Assembly (NCBI GenBank): GCA_023230485.1 | Contig: JALNXG010000062.1 | Location: 1-20,755 of the forward strand | Reading direction: 5' to 3' | Source: Melioribacteraceae bacterium | GTDB lineage: Bacteria; Bacteroidota; Ignavibacteria; Ignavibacteriales; Melioribacteraceae | DNA: 20,755 nucleotides | Shown here: positions 17,501-20,755 of the stretch, in pieces | Layout: the number at the start of each line of letters is the position of its first letter | Position numbering within the stretch: position 1 is the first letter of the stretch | Made by a program: the position numbers and the translations under genes | The notes under the pieces: generated by a model | Told to the model about the DNA's origin: nothing | What the model saw: the letters and a program-made list of their open reading frames with translations, nothing else | Database searches by the model: none

Positions 17501-19845
17501 AAACATCACCATCATTAATAGATGATCAGTTAGTATTACTTCCCGGGAATATGGCAACAGAGTTTGTTAAATTAAAATTTAGTGAACCACTTCCTCCGAT
17601 AGTAAATGTTACATTCAAAGTAAATCTTAATCCGATTAAGAGATTGGGGCTGTATGATGAAATGAACGATTATTTTACAGTAAGCGGATCATTCTGGAAT
17701 TGGGGTATTTATGAGATGATGCATGAAACAGAAGGAGATGGTATATTCCAATTTACATCTTTGATGTATGGCAATAGGAGTTACAAATATAGTTATCTAT
17801 TTGAAAAGCAGGGTGTTCCCGATGGAATATGGGAAAAAAGCCCGATAAGAGAGTTAACACTCGGTTCTACCGATGTCGTGCTCGATACAGTCTTTTTTGA
17901 AAATATGCATACGCCTAATAATGGCAACTGGCTTCAGTATCTTAAATATTATAAACAAGACGATTGGGCTAAGGCATATCTCTTCTTTGGAGAATATGAT
18001 GATGCTACAAATGATGAGGATGCAATATTTGGAGAAAATTATTTCCCATTTGCTCCGGATGACACACTTAGTGATGTTCGTTTTACTTATCCTCATAAAG
18101 AAGGTGGAACTAAAAATGATTTTAGAGCTATTGCTGATGATCGAAATGTTTGGAATATAAGAATCAATAGTACTTCTCAAATGTTCCCATTTATTATAGA
18201 GTGGAATAAAGATGTTCTACCTCCGGGTAATTTTATTCTTCAAGATCCATCTGCTCGTTTTATTAATGTTAATATGCGCTACTTCGATAAAGTAGAACTA
18301 TATAATAGCGATATTAAAGATTTACAAATTGTTTATGATAAAGGTGATATAACACATTTAAAAATTTCTGATCTGAGTGGTATCAGCAAAGGAATTGATT
18401 TTGGAATATTAGAAAATGCTACAAATGAGACGGATATTACCTTAGGTGAAAATCCACTTCCACCCCTTCCTCCCGATGGAGTTTTGGATGCCCGTTTCAA
18501 AATTCCGGGAACCACTGATTATACTGTTTCCGATTTTAGACCGTATAGTTCAAATAATTATGAATGGGAATTTTCTTTCAAACCGGGTGCTTCCGGTTAT
18601 CCAATGAAAGTTCAATGGGATGTGACCACTCTTCCCTCAGGTGATATCGTTATTACTTCAAATGATAATTCAATCAATATTGATATGAAAACTCAAGATA
18701 GTGTAATGGTTACTAATACAGCTATTACATCATTGAAAATAACGCTTAATTCCGGTGGAAATTTCGCAACAATACCTTTAAAGGCAGGATGGAATATTGT
18801 ATCAGTGCCTTTATTAACTTCTGATATGACTCACTCTACACTTTTCCCGAATGCGACAGCTAATGGTTGGGCTTATAATAATGGTTATTCGGCTGTATCA
18901 ACTTATCAAACCGGTATAGGTTATTGGGTTAGATACGGTGCTGCTGAAAATATTAATATTACAGGAGATCCGGTAAATAGCACTTCAATTATTGTGGCTG
19001 CAGGCTGGAATCTTATTGGACCGTATGATAAAGAAACTGTAATTTCATCTCTCACTACTCTGCCGGCAGATAACCTAAGTTCTAATTTCTTTGGTTATGA
19101 TAATGGATATAATATGCCGTCAAAATTAAGTCCAGGCTATGGTTATTGGATTAGAGCGAAACAAGCAGGTACGATTAATCTAAACTATGCTCCTCCAAAA
19201 ACCGGCGCTATTTATGCAACCGGATTTGAGATTAATAAAGATTGGGGAAGAATTTCGGTTTCTGATTCTAAGAACAATTCAAAAGTCCTTTATCTTGCTG
19301 ATGGGAACGTAGGAAGTAATTTTGATCTTCCTCCCACACCACCAGATGGAGTATTTGATGTTCGATGGGACAGCGATCGTTTTGTTGAATCAATTAAATC
19401 GAATGAACTCATTCTTAATTCTGTCTCTTTCCCAATTCAGCTAAGAGCTGAAAATATCGATCTTATTATAAAAGATAAAACTTCGGGCAGTATAATTGGC
19501 AAGCTGGCTAAAAACAGCCCGCCGATTACGATTAATGAAATTGCATTCAATCGGTTATTAATTGAGCCATTAGAGATGCCCATTTCTTATCAATTAATGC
19601 AGAACTATCCTAATCCTTTTAATCCGGCAACGATAATTAAATATGGTATTCCTGAACGGAGTAACGTAAAGATCACGATTTTTAATTCTATCGGCGAAGT
19701 TATAGAAACATTAACTAACGAAATTAAAGAGCCGGGATTTTATGAAGCAAAATGGAATGCCGCTTCCTTCGCAAGCGGTGTCTATTTCTATCGTATTACT
19801 ACGGATCATTTTACTGACATCAAAAAAATGATTTTAGTCAAATAA
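14545..19845 (+). CDS. Giant secreted protein with PKD and propeller-like modules and a T9SS sorting domain
   Basis: About 1766 aa. The signal peptide is MKRLIISFIFFLISFSLVNA, then Gln-Phe. I chose the ATG at 14545 because it begins this peptide and GAGG lies upstream; the ATG at 14530 adds five residues. Approximate modules: a long Gly/Asn-rich N-terminal domain at 45-510 (SGFIWGGKIDGNIHVGGS), a type I associate with secreted FCB proteins but have no function for; PKD at 591-680 (DANPSTDPDNDPLSFSW); a propeller-like segment at 686-1006; a CBM20-like sandwich at 1019-1119 (FTVSGSFWNWGIYEM); two tandem modules with DVRFTYP and DARFKIPG at about 1169-1262 and 1311-1405; two GWN units at 1414-1549 (GWNIVSVPL, GWNLIGPYD); and a sorting domain at 1686-1766 (NYPNPFNPATIIKYGIP). 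The last third is clearly paralogous to the preceding gene, from which it is separated by only 16 bp. No enzyme motif was recognised. Confidence 0.87.
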   Translation: MKRLIISFIFFLISFSLVNAQFDKSAFTKNSLKRNDKNYKSTTATNDYKDNTYFNINNINTWHFNNNITDNNGGFHFPNYVGSPVAIYQSGFIWGGKIDGNIHVGGSAYLTGLQPGKIKDDGTPEDPYLEVNRIWRVRPDYRTGDLSKELQSGEGTPEEIRAEYQYCWENWPVDRGAPFQDMNGNNTWEPQFDIPGVPYASQTIWYVANDLNSTLTNQLYGSAPMGIELQVTIWGFADQTALNNTTFRKFTVINKNPDHKSFTDLYFSLWSDPDLGNSGDDYVGCDPTLNLGYAYNGDGYDEGGYNEYPPAIGYKLLQGPIVYSADDNDQGFYNGMWQPNTLNVPMNAFYFFLNSVQGFNDPTQGNYNGTVSFYNLLQGINGDGNAFIDPNTSQPTLYPLSGDPYLGTGWIEENSFQPGDRRMGVPTGPITFHWGEQQDIVYAIIASEPDHMFSSPSVMAFNKANVNSVQNQMSGEAYRLVINKLKKDAQTVQKFYYDNVILTLEGPGLIGDFAPAQILSHFKSLSNGETVASSEWYFTSRPNGSNATLSNFSDGSVSLQTDIEGYYTITQKVNTSLGKEVFAEITLFATSNKFPLPDFTYAPNEVTWGDYVYCDANPSTDPDNDPLSFSWYAQALESFTYDNNKLFKFIPHSVGEFDISLTVKDQFYTENIIKRVKVNPLMDNIENDFSATFPEWQGGRRSTFLKDNTLFAVPEGGDKIFVYEITATSVNKLKEIPLPGAQGIANYINNKLYVWVDANDIYGYYFMSAGHLSIYDVSGDWVLTPLKENYKISDDVMVIQYWSNDYVLINEYGNVFKVYKVDLFTDPSNPQIIASYDLPNDKIRTRAAVVGDKYWLGRRDNNYNHIIDVFSLSNFSLLKTISLGQDNSIWININNSNPDVLVVGKSNNVELFRVNHDLSITNIKNLTVSTPFELQDPNQWNNFGNYTASFISPRILAINKYAGTEYLDFDTGAQVGFHYASYYSNQTSPSLIDDQLVLLPGNMATEFVKLKFSEPLPPIVNVTFKVNLNPIKRLGLYDEMNDYFTVSGSFWNWGIYEMMHETEGDGIFQFTSLMYGNRSYKYSYLFEKQGVPDGIWEKSPIRELTLGSTDVVLDTVFFENMHTPNNGNWLQYLKYYKQDDWAKAYLFFGEYDDATNDEDAIFGENYFPFAPDDTLSDVRFTYPHKEGGTKNDFRAIADDRNVWNIRINSTSQMFPFIIEWNKDVLPPGNFILQDPSARFINVNMRYFDKVELYNSDIKDLQIVYDKGDITHLKISDLSGISKGIDFGILENATNETDITLGENPLPPLPPDGVLDARFKIPGTTDYTVSDFRPYSSNNYEWEFSFKPGASGYPMKVQWDVTTLPSGDIVITSNDNSINIDMKTQDSVMVTNTAITSLKITLNSGGNFATIPLKAGWNIVSVPLLTSDMTHSTLFPNATANGWAYNNGYSAVSTYQTGIGYWVRYGAAENINITGDPVNSTSIIVAAGWNLIGPYDKETVISSLTTLPADNLSSNFFGYDNGYNMPSKLSPGYGYWIRAKQAGTINLNYAPPKTGAIYATGFEINKDWGRISVSDSKNNSKVLYLADGNVGSNFDLPPTPPDGVFDVRWDSDRFVESIKSNELILNSVSFPIQLRAENIDLIIKDKTSGSIIGKLAKNSPPITINEIAFNRLLIEPLEMPISYQLMQNYPNPFNPATIIKYGIPERSNVKITIFNSIGEVIETLTNEIKEPGFYEAKWNAASFASGVYFYRITTDHFTDIKKMILVK

Positions 19846-19856
19846 GGAAAATAGAC

Positions 19857-20755
19857 ATGAAAAATTATAAAAAAATAGTATTCATTTTGTTCTTTGTTTT
19901 GCCTGCTCTTTTAATAGCACAGTCAAAGAACCAAAAGGCAGTAACAACAAATAACGAACCTCGCTTAAGTCATATAACAGGCAGAGCTAATCCAATTACC
20001 GAGTTTACCGTAGTCGATCCAACACTAATTAATGAAGACGACTATTATATTAAATTTTATTATGATACAGGATTAAAATATTCTATAAAAAAAATCCAAA
20101 CCGGATTAGAAGTTGCCTCCGGTATTCAAGGAAATTCTGCTTATTTCGGAGGTATGTATCTAAATCTTATTAACAACCCGATTGGGCTAAAAAATCAATC
20201 GATTAATTCCACACAAAACCAAGATGAATGGGGGTGGAATGTAACAAATGGCACGAGAAGATTTACTTGGGTAAATGCTGATCCTAACCGCATGTTTAAT
20301 TTGGAAGCATTCGGTACTTCGGAAAATACTGGTGGTGCAATAGGATATACAAGTCCAAGAGCTATATGGGGAAGTGATCATTTAATGATTGTTGCACCGC
20401 ATGAACTTAAGAAAATTGAAATTAGGCTCGCTACTGTTAATTTTGCAGACGATTACAATCCTCCGATTAATCCTGATGATCCAAACGTTTCTTTTGGATA
20501 TCGTTATCTAAGGAGAGCTGGCGATCCACCCGCTGAACAAAGTTTCGCTCCATTTATTAATAACAATTCAGCAGATGGTTATCCATTGCAATCATTTGGA
20601 AAAAACGTACCTCTCTCGGTGTGGGATGTAACTGATCCTTCTAATCAGAGAAGATTAGCAGTAGGTTTCTTGGAAAATAATGTTGTTGGTGGATTAGTCG
20701 ATGGAAAATACTGGCCTAAAAATTATATAAATACTAACAGCAATGTAGATGCAAC
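19857..20755 (+). CDS. Secreted protein, 5' part only (runs off the window)
   Basis: An open frame of 299 codons without a stop up to the window end. It starts at an ATG with AAGGAAAA nine bases upstream and only 11 bp after the preceding stop, so it is the third gene of the same operon. The signal peptide is MKNYKKIVFILFFVLPALLIAQ, with the same Ala-Gln cleavage pattern as the two upstream products. The mature part is rich in Asn, Asp, Gly and aromatic residues, with segments such as YYIKFYYDTGLKYSIKK and DEWGWNVTNGTRRFTWV. I do not recognise a domain. A T9SS sorting domain may follow outside the window, but that cannot be seen. Confidence 0.85.
   Translation, partial: MKNYKKIVFILFFVLPALLIAQSKNQKAVTTNNEPRLSHITGRANPITEFTVVDPTLINEDDYYIKFYYDTGLKYSIKKIQTGLEVASGIQGNSAYFGGMYLNLINNPIGLKNQSINSTQNQDEWGWNVTNGTRRFTWVNADPNRMFNLEAFGTSENTGGAIGYTSPRAIWGSDHLMIVAPHELKKIEIRLATVNFADDYNPPINPDDPNVSFGYRYLRRAGDPPAEQSFAPFINNNSADGYPLQSFGKNVPLSVWDVTDPSNQRRLAVGFLENNVVGGLVDGKYWPKNYINTNSNVDA

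Noticed and set aside
17854..18180. Two overlapping frames of 95-108 codons on both strands
   Set aside because: Shadows inside the second giant secreted protein. Its frame is continuous and carries recognisable modules.

Overview
The window is AT-rich DNA with T9SS-type secreted proteins. Their C-terminal modules carry the NYPNPFNP signature, and they combine PKD, YCF48/BNR-like and carbohydrate-binding-like modules. This points to the Bacteroidota/Chlorobiota/Ignavibacteriota (FCB) group. Something like an Ignavibacterium relative is my best guess, by inference only.

Left third (1-6462): a compact type II-C CRISPR-Cas locus, read leftward. The order is WYL-domain regulator, cas9 (about 1353 aa), cas1, cas2. 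The three cas genes are joined by two ATGA overlaps and end at a strong terminator directly after cas2. No csn2 or cas4 is present, which fits II-C. A single repeat-like unit sits at the extreme left edge (about 2-48), so the array itself probably lies just outside the window. The tracrRNA gene lies between cas9 and the WYL gene on the opposite strand (about 5478-5570). It has an anti-repeat that pairs with the edge repeat, a nexus-like hairpin and a GC-rich terminator with a T tract. Its anti-repeat overlaps the 5' end of the longest possible cas9 reading frame, which shows that the true cas9 start is the later ATG at 5441.

Middle (6463-8537): a DUF932-like protein is transcribed away from the WYL gene across a short divergent intergenic region. 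That region holds a perfect 15-bp palindrome, a candidate operator. Next comes a GC-rich, hairpin-forming intergenic element, then a YgjP/DUF45-type zinc metalloprotease-like gene. A 273-bp spacer follows, with an open reading frame of 47 codons and a long-range AGGGCGC/GCGCCCT inverted repeat. No gene-free stretch exceeds 300 bp.

Right half (8538-20755): an apparent operon of three large secreted proteins (1996 aa, about 1766 aa, and one cut by the window edge), separated by only 11-16 bp. The first two share a paralogous C-terminal third and end in T9SS type A sorting domains. All three start with lipid-free signal peptides ending in an Ala-Gln cleavage region.

No rRNA, tRNA, insertion sequence or transposase was seen.
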